In this document: in pieces, positions 1 to 9,700 of the stretch
How the letters are laid out: every line of letters begins with the position of its first letter
How positions within the stretch are numbered: position 1 is the stretch's first letter
Assembly: GCA_017437945.1 (NCBI GenBank)
Contig: JAFRWP010000005.1
Coordinates: forward strand, 62,001-126,000
DNA from: Candidatus Saccharimonadota bacterium
GTDB taxonomy: Bacteria > Patescibacteriota > Saccharimonadia > Saccharimonadales > Saccharimonadaceae
Length of the DNA stretch: 64,000 nt
Reading direction: 5' to 3'
Position numbers and translations under genes: made by a program
Notes under the pieces: generated by a model
The model's database searches: none
What the model saw: only the letters and a program-made list of their open reading frames with translations
What the model was told of the DNA's origin: nothing

Positions 1-702
1 ATTGATTTCCTCGATGCGAAGTACCAACAGGTGAAGCCGAAATTAATTCATAATGATTTTTATAGCACTGCGCTGCAACTTGTGGAGAATGGAATTAGCT
101 TTGATTTAATACTGGCGGACTTTGGAGTTTCTTCACCGCAACTGGATATAACCGAAAGAGGTTTTTCGTTTGCAAAGGAAGCGCGGCTCGATATGCGAAT
201 GGATGAGTCGCAGATTTTGGACGCATGGACGATTGTTAATAAGTGGAGCGAACGAAAGCTTGCGGAGATTTTTGAAAAGTATGCAGAGGAGCGTCGTGGT
301 CGTGCTGAATTGCTAGCCCGAGAAATCTGCATGAATCGGCCTATCAACACAACTACTGAGCTCGCCGATTTAATTAAGTCGAAATCACCCTATTCTCATA
401 CGCATCCAGCGACCCGGATTTTTCAGGCGATAAGAATCGTCGTGAACGACGAGCTCTTGATTATTGAGCAAACCTTACCGTTATTGCCAAAATTATTGAA
501 GCCGGGTGGCCGGGTTGCGATTATCTCTTTCCATAGCCTAGAGGATCGACTCGTCAAGGAATTTTTCAGGGACGAAAGTAGTAAAGGCATCGAGTCGACA
601 CTGCGTATTGTAACTAAGAAACCAATTGTTGCGGACGAATCTGAGAATGCTATTAACCCACGCGCTAGGAGTGCGAAGCTGAGGGTAGCCGAGAGGATTT
701 AA
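1..702 (+). CDS. rsmH: 16S rRNA m4C1402 methyltransferase RsmH, 5' end cut by window
   Basis: This gene encodes the SAM-dependent methyltransferase that N4-methylates C1402 of 16S rRNA. The reading frame is open to base 1, so the N-terminus with the SAM-binding glycine loop lies upstream of the window. About 233 residues remain of a family that is usually near 300. Visible family motifs are DFGVSSPQLD (the DLGVSSPQLD motif with Leu replaced by Phe), RGFSF, LDMRM, the TATRIFQAIRI-type segment seen as HPATRIFQAIRI, and ISFHSLEDR near the end. It is the first gene of the division and cell wall run, which is its usual place. Identification is secure. Confidence 0.95.
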   Translation: MDFLDAKYQQVKPKLIHNDFYSTALQLVENGISFDLILADFGVSSPQLDITERGFSFAKEARLDMRMDESQILDAWTIVNKWSERKLAEIFEKYAEERRGRAELLAREICMNRPINTTTELADLIKSKSPYSHTHPATRIFQAIRIVVNDELLIIEQTLPLLPKLLKPGGRVAIISFHSLEDRLVKEFFRDESSKGIESTLRIVTKKPIVADESENAINPRARSAKLRVAERI

Positions 703-772
703 TCCTGATGGCGCCCAGGGTGGAGTAGACCGGGCGCAATCGAAAAAACAAAAACAAAAAGGAGTGTTTACT

Positions 773-835
773 ATGGCAAAGATCATTGTTACCAACAGAT
801 CTCGCGCACAGCAAGTGAAAGTTAACTTTCGCTAA
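773..835 (+). CDS. Candidate 20-residue peptide between rsmH and ftsL
   Basis: An ATG with a good Shine-Dalgarno sequence (AAGGAG, 6-7 bases upstream) opens a 20-codon frame that begins MAKIIVTN and ends KVNFR, basic overall, and stops with TAA. I recognise no family. It lies where the dcw run has no annotated gene, just before a stem-loop element at 867-924. It could be a real small protein or a leader peptide for the structure downstream. The strong ribosome site is the main support; conservation is unknown. Confidence 0.4.
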   Translation: MAKIIVTNRSRAQQVKVNFR

Positions 836-866
836 TCATACACACTAATCTTCAATAATTTTTGAA

Positions 867-924
867 GCAAAACAACCTATATGCCCCGGCTTCGGGGTAC
901 CCTCAAAATAGGTGAAGTTTTTGC
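867..924 (+). other. Structured element in the rsmH-ftsL gap
   Basis: Nested complementarity is visible. An outer helix pairs GCAAAA (867-872) with TTTTGC (919-924), an inner helix pairs ACCTAT (875-880) with ATAGGT (908-913), and a closed hairpin CCCCG-GCTT-CGGGG spans 884-897. No uridine run follows directly, so it is not a classic terminator. It may be a cis-regulatory RNA or an mRNA processing/stability element of the dcw transcript. A conserved mraW RNA motif is known upstream of rsmH in Actinobacteria, but this one is downstream and I cannot equate them. Confidence 0.45.
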
Positions 925-1058
925 GGAGTGTGTAAAAAAATATTTTGACCTTCTTGGTAGGGAGTCGAGTGTTTTCTCTCTTGTCGCTCGACTACCCGCC
1001 AAGCCTAGATAAAATTTTTGAGGGAAAAGAAACAAACACAAAACGGAATTATATTTTG

Positions 1059-1439
1059 ATGCCAGCATATTATGCGAACTATGCAACACGGCGAACGATG
1101 CAGATGGGGCGAGGATCATACTCGTCTGATTCTTGGGCACGTAATCACAATGCCGTACGTCATAATCCTAGAGTGACGCTGGGGCCAGTCAGTCACACAT
1201 TTGCGGTTTTTGCGATTGTGTTACTAATTGGCTTAATTTATCTGTCGCAAAGTGCGAAAGTGACAGATTATGATGTTGCGATCTCAAGTACGGACACGGA
1301 GATTGCGAATTTAGAGGCGCAGAGAGATGCGCTAGTTGTTGAAAATGCGAAAATTACTGCTGCGGCGGCGAATGAAGACTTGAATGAAGTAGCCTCAACG
1401 ATGGTGGCGGCCTCTTCTGCGGATTATGTCAAGGAGTAG
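1059..1439 (+). CDS. ftsL: FtsL/DivIC-like division protein
   Basis: This is a 126-residue bitopic membrane protein. A short cytoplasmic N-terminus (about 46 residues, several Arg) is followed by one membrane segment (around FAVFAIVLLIGLIYL), then a roughly 60-residue extracytoplasmic helix with Glu/Ala/Leu heptad character (EIANLEAQRDALVVEN) typical of the FtsL/DivIC coiled coil. It sits between rsmH and the class B PBP, exactly where ftsL lies in dcw clusters. I chose ATG 1059 because the open frame upstream encodes no plausible membrane topology; its ribosome site (GGA about 13 bases upstream) is weak. Sequence identity in this family is always low, so the call rests on topology and position. 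Confidence 0.65.
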   Translation: MPAYYANYATRRTMQMGRGSYSSDSWARNHNAVRHNPRVTLGPVSHTFAVFAIVLLIGLIYLSQSAKVTDYDVAISSTDTEIANLEAQRDALVVENAKITAAAANEDLNEVASTMVAASSADYVKE

Positions 1440-1440
1440 A

Positions 1441-1449
1441 TGATATAAT
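1441..1449 (+). promoter_or_regulatory. Extended -10 promoter of the PBP gene, leaderless
   Basis: TGA-TATAAT occupies 1441-1449, and the ATG of the next gene starts 7 bases after the last T. Transcription would begin at or next to the start codon, and no Shine-Dalgarno sequence is present. There is no clear -35 element. Confidence 0.6.
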
Positions 1450-1455
1450 ATTCTT

Positions 1456-3213
1456 ATGCCTAAATTCGAGATTTCTCAGAGTACTCGATATCTTTTACTA
1501 CGCTTAGTACCAATAGCTATGCTCGTAATTTTTGGAGCAAAGCTATTTTTTGTGCAAATTATTGATCATGATAAATACGTATCAGAAGCAAATTCGGTGC
1601 GTATTAAACAGCGAGAGTTAATCGCGAAACGCGGGCAGATATATATGATGAGTGGTGCAGATAAAACCGTGCCGATAGTCATGAATGAGCGAACTTGGAC
1701 GATTTTCGTGGACCCAAGTTATGTAGACGATAAAAACAAAGTCCAGGTTGAGCTTCAGGAGATTTTGGGCGACCAGATGATTACGACGTGGGATAAGGTT
1801 TGGAAGGACATGAAGAATATGTACGTGGAAGTCGCGCGCCACGTTAATTATGATACGGTGACTAAAGTAAAGAATGCGAATTTGAAGGGCGTAGGACGCA
1901 AAGAAACGTCGCGTCGTGTTTATCCATATGGCAGTTTAGCAGCGCAGGTCGTGGGCTTCGTGAACGCCGAGGGCGTTGGTACCGGTATTGAAGGATCTTT
2001 GAATAATCGTTTGACGGGCAAGAACGGCATGCTCAAAACTGTCACGGACGTAAATTCGATTCCGTTGTCGATTGGCGATGACAACATTGAAATTCCGGCA
2101 CAGAATGGTGAAGATATCGTGTTGTCGCTGGATGAAAATATTCAGCGCAAAGCCGAAAAAGTTTTAAAGACCGCAATCGATAATGCGAACGGTGCTGTTA
2201 AAAACGGCAGTGTGTTAATTATGAATCCAAACAATGGCCGGATTTGGGCGATGGCAAATTATCCAACGTTTAACCCGAATGAATATTACAAAGTTACGAA
2301 TGCGTCTTTGTTCACGAACATGACGACAGAAGCCGCATATGAGCCGGCATCGGTATGCAAGCCGTTTACGTATGCGATGGCGATTAATGAAGGTAAGCTT
2401 GATCCGACAGGCACATATTATAATTATGGCTACACGAAAGTTGGCGATCGCACAATTAAGAATGCGACCGGCACAGAACGTCAGGTAGGTACAAGGACTT
2501 TTTATGAAGCGTTAGATCATTCTTTGAACACGGGTAGCATTGAAGCGCTGCGTAGAATTGGTGGCGATAATATTCCGAAATCGGCACGCAGAACCATGTA
2601 TGACTATTTATATAATCGCTTTGGTTTAGGTCATACGACGGGCGTGGAATTGTATGAAGCGACGGGGAAGATTTATAGTCCGGACGAAGACGAGGGCAAC
2701 GCCGTGCGTTATTCGAACATGACGTTTGGACAGGGTATGAGTTTGACGATGGTTCAAGTTGCGGCAGGTTTTTCGTCGGTAATTAATGGCGGGCATTATT
2801 ACCAGCCGTCGATTTTGGCGGGTGTGATGAAAAATGGGAAATTTATTCCGTCTGCGGAACGAGCGCCGATACATGATTCGTTGAGCTCAGTTACGAGTGC
2901 GACGATGCGGGGGATGTTGCAGGAAGTACGTAGCGTAAATGGTGGCTATGCGGACCTAAAAGGGTATAATATAGGAGTAAAGACTGGTACGGCAGAAACG
3001 TACGATGAGAGCGGCAAATATACATCGAGCCGCACGGTCGTAGGCGCAATCGGGTTTGGTGGTTCAGCCAAAGAAGGCGCCTTGCCAGAATATGTAATTT
3101 TAATCAGAATGGAAGGTAATACGCTGCTATGGGGTGTTTCAAATGCCGTGCCGCTATTTACCGAACTAAGTAATTACATGTTGCAGTATTTAAGAATCGA
3201 ACCAGTGTTATAG
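1456..3213 (+). CDS. ftsI: Class B penicillin-binding protein (FtsI/PBP2x-like transpeptidase)
   Basis: This 585-residue DD-transpeptidase cross-links septal peptidoglycan and is anchored by one N-terminal membrane segment (about residues 12-32). A PBP dimerisation region (RGQIYMM, then the VYPYGSLAAQVVGFVN segment) precedes the transpeptidase domain. The catalytic motifs are present: S299-V-C-K302 (SxxK), S356-L-N358 (SxN) and K509-T-G (KTG, followed by TAETYD). It follows the FtsL-like gene and precedes mraY and ftsW, so it is the divisome FtsI rather than an elongation PBP. The start ATG 1456 is 7 bases beyond a TATAAT, suggesting a leaderless message. Confidence 0.93.
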   Translation: MPKFEISQSTRYLLLRLVPIAMLVIFGAKLFFVQIIDHDKYVSEANSVRIKQRELIAKRGQIYMMSGADKTVPIVMNERTWTIFVDPSYVDDKNKVQVELQEILGDQMITTWDKVWKDMKNMYVEVARHVNYDTVTKVKNANLKGVGRKETSRRVYPYGSLAAQVVGFVNAEGVGTGIEGSLNNRLTGKNGMLKTVTDVNSIPLSIGDDNIEIPAQNGEDIVLSLDENIQRKAEKVLKTAIDNANGAVKNGSVLIMNPNNGRIWAMANYPTFNPNEYYKVTNASLFTNMTTEAAYEPASVCKPFTYAMAINEGKLDPTGTYYNYGYTKVGDRTIKNATGTERQVGTRTFYEALDHSLNTGSIEALRRIGGDNIPKSARRTMYDYLYNRFGLGHTTGVELYEATGKIYSPDEDEGNAVRYSNMTFGQGMSLTMVQVAAGFSSVINGGHYYQPSILAGVMKNGKFIPSAERAPIHDSLSSVTSATMRGMLQEVRSVNGGYADLKGYNIGVKTGTAETYDESGKYTSSRTVVGAIGFGGSAKEGALPEYVILIRMEGNTLLWGVSNAVPLFTELSNYMLQYLRIEPVL

Positions 3214-3223
3214 AAAGGAACGC

Positions 3224-4258
3224 ATGTTAGACGACATAAACAAGACAATGGGATACGAATTAGTCTTAGCACTAGGCTCGTTTCTTTTGGCAATGTTCTT
3301 AACGCCGATTTATACGAACTTTGCCTATAAGCATAAACTTTGGAAACGTCAAAAAACGGTTGATGTGACCGGTAAGCAATTGACGGTAATGAATAAGCTG
3401 CACAAAGACAAAATTAAACGTCATTTTCCAACGATGGCGGGCGTAATTATGCTCGTGACAGTACCGGTAGTGTTGCTGGCGACGAATTGTTTGGATCGTG
3501 GTCAAACATGGCTGCCGATTGCGGCGTTCGTAGGTGGTGGTTTGATTGGTTTTATTGATGATGTTTTGAACCTGTTTGGCAAAAATGCAGTGGCGGGTTT
3601 GCGTGCGCCGGTGAAGTTTGCAATGATTTCGGCGCTAGGCTTGTTCCTGGGCTGGTTCTTTGCCGTAAAGCTTGGCTGGACGGCAGTAATGGTGCCATTT
3701 GTGGGCCCAGTGCAAATTGGCGTGATTGGTATGATTTTGCTATTTGCGTTCGCAGTAGTTGCAACTGGCAATGCGGTGAATATTTCCGATGGTTTGGATG
3801 GCCTAGCGGGTGGATTATCGATGTTGGCGTATGGTTCCTATGGTATTATTGCGCTTTTGCAAGAGCAGTGGCATCTTGCTGGTTTCTGTTTCATCGTACT
3901 CGGCGCACTACTTTCGTATATTTGGTTCAACGTTTATCCAGCGCGTTTTATGATGGGTGATACGGGCTCGTTTGCGCTTGGTGCAGGTCTGGGCGTGGTG
4001 GCAATGATGACGAATTCGTTCTTGCTTTTGCCGGTGATTGGCGGCTTGTTCGTAATTGAAGCAGGTAGCTCTTTGATTCAAATCGTATCGAAAAAAATCT
4101 TCCACAAAAAGCTGTTTATTTCAGCACCGCTGCATCATCATTTGCAGGCGAAGGGATGGGAAGAGAGTAAGGTAACGATGCGGTTTTGGGTGATTGGCGG
4201 CGTCTTGGCGATGCTTGGCGTATTCTTGGCAATGGGTGGGGGCATCATCGGTTCATGA
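3224..4258 (+). CDS. mraY: Phospho-MurNAc-pentapeptide transferase MraY
   Basis: MraY transfers phospho-MurNAc-pentapeptide from UDP to undecaprenyl phosphate, making lipid I at the inner face of the membrane. The 344-residue protein has about ten hydrophobic segments. Diagnostic motifs are present: the acidic DDVLNLFGKN segment, NISDGLDGLAGG, MMGDTGSFALG and the HHHLQ loop near the C-terminus. A ribosome site AGAAAGGA precedes the ATG. The stop overlaps the ftsW start (ATGA), so the two are probably translationally coupled. Confidence 0.97.
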   Translation: MLDDINKTMGYELVLALGSFLLAMFLTPIYTNFAYKHKLWKRQKTVDVTGKQLTVMNKLHKDKIKRHFPTMAGVIMLVTVPVVLLATNCLDRGQTWLPIAAFVGGGLIGFIDDVLNLFGKNAVAGLRAPVKFAMISALGLFLGWFFAVKLGWTAVMVPFVGPVQIGVIGMILLFAFAVVATGNAVNISDGLDGLAGGLSMLAYGSYGIIALLQEQWHLAGFCFIVLGALLSYIWFNVYPARFMMGDTGSFALGAGLGVVAMMTNSFLLLPVIGGLFVIEAGSSLIQIVSKKIFHKKLFISAPLHHHLQAKGWEESKVTMRFWVIGGVLAMLGVFLAMGGGIIGS

Positions 4259-5457
4259 GAAAGCATCGACCAGATTTTACGTTGATTCTATTCGTGGTGG
4301 GGCTGATGGCTGCGAGTTTGATTATCGTGTATGCGATTGGGCCGCGTGTGGTGCAGGCGCAGAATACGATTTATGGCAAAAATTTTAGCGAATCGTATTA
4401 TTTTGTGCATCACGCGATTGCGATTGCGGCTTCAATTATTGCGATGGTGGCTGGTTATTTTTTGAAATACGAATGGCTAGGGAAGTTTTCGAAATATTTC
4501 TTGGTGGCGAGTTTTATTCTATGTCTGTTAGTCACGATTTTTGCAAAATTGGGCGTAGACGCGCTGGTAACTTGTGATAAAGGCGCTTGCCGCTCGCTAC
4601 GTATTGGGTCGTTCGGGTTTATGCCGTCAGAGCTTTTGAAAATTGCGATATCTTTTTACATGGCGTGGTTGATTCGTGATCGGAAAGAAAAGAAACTGCT
4701 TGGGAAGAAAGAATTTATTGTGCCGTTTTTGACGGTGCTGGGCCTAGTGGCGTTATTGGTCGGCGTATTTGAATCAGACTTTGGTAGTACTTTCGTGATT
4801 GCCGTAATGTGCTATGCGATGGTATTTGCGAGCGGAGTTGATTTGAAGACGTTTGGTAAAATCGTGCTGCCGATTATTGCGGTACTGGGACTACTGATTT
4901 TGACGCAGAGCTACCGCATCGAACGCATTACGAATGTGACGAGCGGAGAAGAGGCGTACCATACGGAAAACTCATTGATTAGTATGGGCACGGGTGGATT
5001 CTTGGGCGTGGGACTTGGGAATAGTATTCAGTCGACGGGCTATTTGCCGGAGGCAATTTCGGATTCGATCTTTTCGATTATTTGCGAGACCTGGGGATAT
5101 CTTGGTGCTGTGCTGACACTCTTCGCATTCTTTGCGATTTCGATGCGCATGATTACGGTGTCACAACGCACGAAAGATTTGGATAAGCGGCTATTTGTGA
5201 TAGGGGTTTTTGCCTGGATAATCTGCCATGTTATAATTAATATCGGAGGGATGACAGGACTGCTTCCAATGAAGGGAATTACGCTGCCATTCGTGAGTCA
5301 AGGCGGTACGAGTATGATGTTCGTCGCCTTTGCTGTAGGAATCGTTTTACAAATATCTGGTTGGACAACCAGGGAGACAGTAAAAGAAGATGAAGATACT
5401 AGTAGTCGGCGGGGGCAGCGGCGGACACGTTACGCCAGTAGTAGCCGTCGTTCGTGA
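4255..5457 (+). CDS. ftsW: Septal peptidoglycan glycosyltransferase FtsW
   Basis: This SEDS-family polytopic membrane protein of 400 residues polymerises lipid II with its partner FtsI. The start ATG 4255 overlaps the mraY stop as ATGA; a longer frame from 4186 is possible but would run inside mraY. SEDS features include the FMPSELLKI loop, FESDFGSTFVI, the ENSLISMGTGGFLGVGLGNS segment, and the C-terminal MKGITLPFVSQGGTSM motif. The last 22 codons are basic and Ser/Arg rich and overlap murG in another frame by 68 bases. Confidence 0.95.
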   Translation: MRKHRPDFTLILFVVGLMAASLIIVYAIGPRVVQAQNTIYGKNFSESYYFVHHAIAIAASIIAMVAGYFLKYEWLGKFSKYFLVASFILCLLVTIFAKLGVDALVTCDKGACRSLRIGSFGFMPSELLKIAISFYMAWLIRDRKEKKLLGKKEFIVPFLTVLGLVALLVGVFESDFGSTFVIAVMCYAMVFASGVDLKTFGKIVLPIIAVLGLLILTQSYRIERITNVTSGEEAYHTENSLISMGTGGFLGVGLGNSIQSTGYLPEAISDSIFSIICETWGYLGAVLTLFAFFAISMRMITVSQRTKDLDKRLFVIGVFAWIICHVIINIGGMTGLLPMKGITLPFVSQGGTSMMFVAFAVGIVLQISGWTTRETVKEDEDTSSRRGQRRTRYASSSRRS

Positions 5458-6565
5458 GATTTGGAAAAGTCGTCCGCGCGCGAAGATTGAATTTTGGACG
5501 GATCGCAAATACTACAAAAACGCCCGTAAAATTACCGTTGAGAGCGGCCTAGATTTGAAGATTCGCAAAGTAGTTGCGGGTAAACTACGTCGTTATACGA
5601 ACTTTACGTTTGTGACTTATTTGCAGAATTTTGATGTGGTTCTTAAAAATATTTGGGACTTTTTCAGAACGATTTTTGGTATTTTCCAGAGCTTTTTCCG
5701 CCTGATGTTTAACCGTCCGGATGTGATTTTCTTGAAGGGCGGATATGTTTGTTTGCCGGTAGGAATTGCGGCGCGTTGGTTGCGAATTCCTTACGTGATT
5801 CACGATAGCGACGCGACGCCGGGATTAACGAACCGCGTGTTGTCCAAGCATGCCACGAAAATTGCGACTGGCATGCCGTTGGAATACTACCATTATCCGG
5901 AAGATAAAGCTGAGTGGACGGGAATTCCAATTTCGGATGATTTCAAGCCGGTAACAGAAAGTCATCAGCGCGCATTAAAGAAAGAGTTGGGCTTCGATGA
6001 AAAGAAGCCATTAGTGGTCGTAACGGGCGGTTCGCAGGGTGCGCAGCATATTAACATGGCGCTGCGGGAGATTTTGCCGCAAGTGCTGAAAATGGCGAGT
6101 GTGCTATTGGTGGCGGGGCATGAACGTTATCCAGAAATGCTGGATTTGAAAGATTATGAAACTTGGGAAGAAGGGGAGCTTCAGACCAACTTTCGTATGA
6201 TTGAATTTTCGGCGGAGATTTATAAACTGTTTGGCGCGGCGGATATTGTGGTGTCGCGTGCGGGTGCATCAACGATGACCGAGCTTTCAGCGATGGCGAA
6301 GGCGGTTATTATGGTGCCAAATGAGAAATTGCCAGGCTATCATCAGGTGAAGAATGCGCAGGCTTATGAGCGTGCAAATGCGGCTTTGGTAGTGGAAGAT
6401 AATAAGATGCACGAGGATCCAGAGCTATTGTTGAAGGCGATCAAGAAACTTGTGAACGATGATAATAAGCGCGAAGAAATCGCGAAAAATTTGAAGAAGT
6501 TTTCGAAAGACAATGCGGCTGAGAACTTGGCAAATACAGTCATTTCGGTTGCAAAAGAGAAATAG
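5390..6565 (+). CDS. murG: UDP-GlcNAc:lipid I N-acetylglucosaminyltransferase MurG
   Basis: MurG adds GlcNAc to lipid I to give lipid II. The 391-residue GT-B protein starts MKILVVGGGSGGHVTPV, the N-terminal glycine loop of the family, and carries GGSQGAQHIN and VSRAGASTMTEL, the C-terminal donor-binding motifs. A basic, aromatic stretch around residues 84-105 is the likely membrane contact. The ATG lies inside the ftsW tail with GGGAG about 15 bases upstream. It is the last gene of the dcw run here. Confidence 0.97.
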   Translation: MKILVVGGGSGGHVTPVVAVVREIWKSRPRAKIEFWTDRKYYKNARKITVESGLDLKIRKVVAGKLRRYTNFTFVTYLQNFDVVLKNIWDFFRTIFGIFQSFFRLMFNRPDVIFLKGGYVCLPVGIAARWLRIPYVIHDSDATPGLTNRVLSKHATKIATGMPLEYYHYPEDKAEWTGIPISDDFKPVTESHQRALKKELGFDEKKPLVVVTGGSQGAQHINMALREILPQVLKMASVLLVAGHERYPEMLDLKDYETWEEGELQTNFRMIEFSAEIYKLFGAADIVVSRAGASTMTELSAMAKAVIMVPNEKLPGYHQVKNAQAYERANAALVVEDNKMHEDPELLLKAIKKLVNDDNKREEIAKNLKKFSKDNAAENLANTVISVAKEK

Positions 6566-6584
6566 TTTTTGGCTGGTTTGGGGC

Positions 6585-6613
6585 TTGATTTTTGGTGCTG
6601 TTTATGCTTAAAT
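6585..6613 (+). promoter_or_regulatory. Promoter of surface protein gene A
   Basis: TTGATT (6585-6590), a 17-base spacer and TTAAAT (6608-6613) with an extended TGC just before the -10. The same arrangement, including TATGCTTAAAT, precedes the paralogue at 11423 and the secreted protein at 21654, so these envelope genes appear to share one promoter type. Confidence 0.65.
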
Positions 6614-6775
6614 TAGGGCAGTGGATTGTGGGAAATAAAAACTAAAAAACTTTAAAAACAGAGAGAAAAAGTTAAGGTGTCGGTTTTTGGCATTTTCCAC
6701 AAAAATAAACGTCAGATTAGTTTTCGTACTCATCGCAAGCTTTTTGTTGCGATGTTTTTGTTTGTGATTCTCGGC
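6585..6775 (+). repeat. 191-bp near-identical 5' block, copy 1
   Basis: This block covers promoter, leader and the first 33 codons of surface protein A. By eye it differs from copy 2 (11423-11613) at only 3 of 191 positions, while the coding sequence right after it diverges. That points to recent duplication or gene conversion of the 5' end. Confidence 0.8.
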
Positions 6776-9700
6776 GCCACTGCTGTCGTTTTGAATGTCT
6801 TGGCTGCCGATGATGTGCCAGTACCGTCCGTAGAAACTAGCTCTCAGCATAGCAATTTTGCCAATAATGAACCAGGCTCTTGGAAGATTACGAAGTCTGC
6901 CGAATGGACAGGTTTTGGTAAAGCAAGAGTTACCTTTAAAGTTGAATCGGTAGCCAAGTATGCAAATAATAGCCAGTTTGATGTTGTGCTAGTGATGGAT
7001 AATTCCGGATCGATGAGCGGAAGTAAGTTGGCGCAGGCAAAAACGGATGCAATTGATTTAACAAATACTTTACTATCTGATTCGCAGAATAGAGTGGCAC
7101 TGGTAACTTTTGAGACTAATGCCGTAATAAAGTCTGGATTAACGAATGACAAAAATAAGATGACTAGCCTAATCGACAATATTTCTGCCGGAGGTTCGAC
7201 AAACTATTATGCGGGGCTTTTAATGGCGGAGGATGTGTTGGACGGTTATGTAAAACAGGACAACCGCGAGTTGATTTTATTGTTCTTAACGGACGGTTTC
7301 CCGAACGAGCAAACGCCAAATGAGATAGCGCAATATAACACCTTAAAAGCAACATATCCGTATATGACCATTAACGGCATCCAATATGAAATGGGTGATG
7401 AAATATTGCAGCCGATTATCGAAGTATCAGACAACCAGTATATTGCAAGTATGGAATCGTTGAACAATGTTTTATTTGAGGCGGTGATGGCTCCATATGC
7501 TTACGATGATTTCGTAATTACGGATTTCATTGATAACGATTATTGGACTTTGTCCGACGCTAATAAAGATGGAGAATTAAATATAAGCGATGTTGTTCAG
7601 GATATCTCTGCTTCGATTGGTAGATTTGGCGAAGAAATTACATATAATTTTCCGGATACTGGGGTCGGTGAACAAATTCAATGGAATTTAAGCGAATTAT
7701 TTCATTCCGGACATACCGCAACGCTTACGATTGATCTTGATTTGAAAGAGCAGTATTTGGGCGTTTTGGATGAAATTATATTATTCCCAACTAACACTCA
7801 TGAAACTATTGTTAGTTCATTGAAAGATACTCCAGACGAAGAAATTGATAGTTCGCTTACGCCGAAACTTAGATCTGGTTACGAGGTTACTTATGAAGCG
7901 AATGAACCAAGTGGATGTACAATCCCGGACAATATGGTTCCGGAGGGTTCTAAGTATGTAGTTTATTCGACGGTTGAGATTTCGGATACGGTTTTGTTTT
8001 GCCCGGGATACAGCTTTAAAGGTTGGCAAATTGTCGACGATGGTGTGGTTAGAATTAATGAGGATTATTTCCGCATGCCAGCAAAAGACGTCATACTTAA
8101 GGCAATATGGACTAAGCCGGATATTTCTAAGTCCATGGATGGAGATGTATATATTAAGGCTACGGCAACTTTTAATACGGGTTCAAGCGTTAAGTCGAGC
8201 ATTAATCATCTAGCGGCATTGGCGGGTACTACGAACGCATCGATTGAAGCCTTTGAAAAAGCGGATAGTTTGTCTTCGTCTGTAGACGTGAACGATGGTG
8301 CTTATATTATTTCCTCTATAGATTCAATGGTGCCAATTTATGCTTGGTATGACAATGGCACGGTTTATTACTATACCGATGCGGAGATAATCTATTTGAA
8401 TGAGTATGCTGGATTCATGTTCGAGGGCATGGAAAGCCTTTCTAGAATTACTGGGGCCGAGGAATGGAATACGTCGAAGACGACAAACATGGAGTCCATG
8501 TTCCGTTCTACTGGCTTTGATGCGACGAGTTTTTCGATTGATGCCTCGGGATGGGATGTATCAAACGTGACAACTATGTCGCAAATGTTCCAGCAATCTG
8601 GCTATTATTCTACGTCGTGGTCGATTGGTGATATTTCCGGTTGGGATGTGTCGAATGTGACGAATGCATACAATATGTTTTATCGTGCTGGCGCCAGTGC
8701 TAGTGAGTTTATGCTAGATCTTTCAAGTTGGGATGTATCGAGCATACAGAATATGCTTGGCATGTTCCATGAAGCTGGCCGCAAAGCGACTAGATGGTCG
8801 ATTGGTGATATTTCCGGTTGGGATGTGTCGAATGTGACGAATATGGGTAATTTATTTAGTTATGCTGGTGGTGAAGCGGCAGTATGGTCGATTGGTGATA
8901 TTTCCGGCTGGGATGTGTCGAACGTAACAAATATGAGTTGTATTTTCCAGTATGCTGGTGCTAAAACTGCGAATTGGTCAGTGGGTGATCTTTCCGATTG
9001 GGACGTGTCGAATGTGAAGAATATGAGCTCCATGTTCAACGGTACTGGCTACTATGCTAGCTCTTGGTCAGTGGGCGATCTTTCTGGCTGGGATGTGTCG
9101 AATGCAACAAATACGTTTAGTATGTTCAGCGGTGCTGGCCACAATGCTAGCTCTTGGTCAGTGGGTGATCTTTCCGGTTGGGATGTGTCGAATGTGACGA
9201 ATATGAGCTCCATGTTCAACGGTGCTGGCCACAATGCGCTGACTTGGTCGGTTGGTGATCTTTCCGGTTGGGATGTGTCGAAAGTGACAAACATGAAGAG
9301 CACCTTCAACAATGCGGGGTATAGCGCAACAGATTTTTCGATCGATCTTTCTGGCTGGAATGTATCAAGCGTGACCGATATGAGCAATATGTTCAATTAT
9401 GCTGGATATAAGGCTACAACCTGGTCGGTTGGCGATATTTCCGATTGGGATGTGTCAAAAGTGACGACCATGTACTATATGTTTAATGAAGCCGGTCATA
9501 ATGCCACTAGTTTTTCACTAGACCTTTCTAGCTGGGATACATCGAGTGTTACTACAATGTTTGACGCGTTCAGCTCGGCAGGCTACAGTGCTACTTCTTG
9601 GTCGATTGGCGACATCTCTGGTTGGGATGTATCAAATGTGACAACTATGTACAATATGTTTGGCAGTGCCGGTCGTAATGCAACTTCTTGGACGGTGGGT

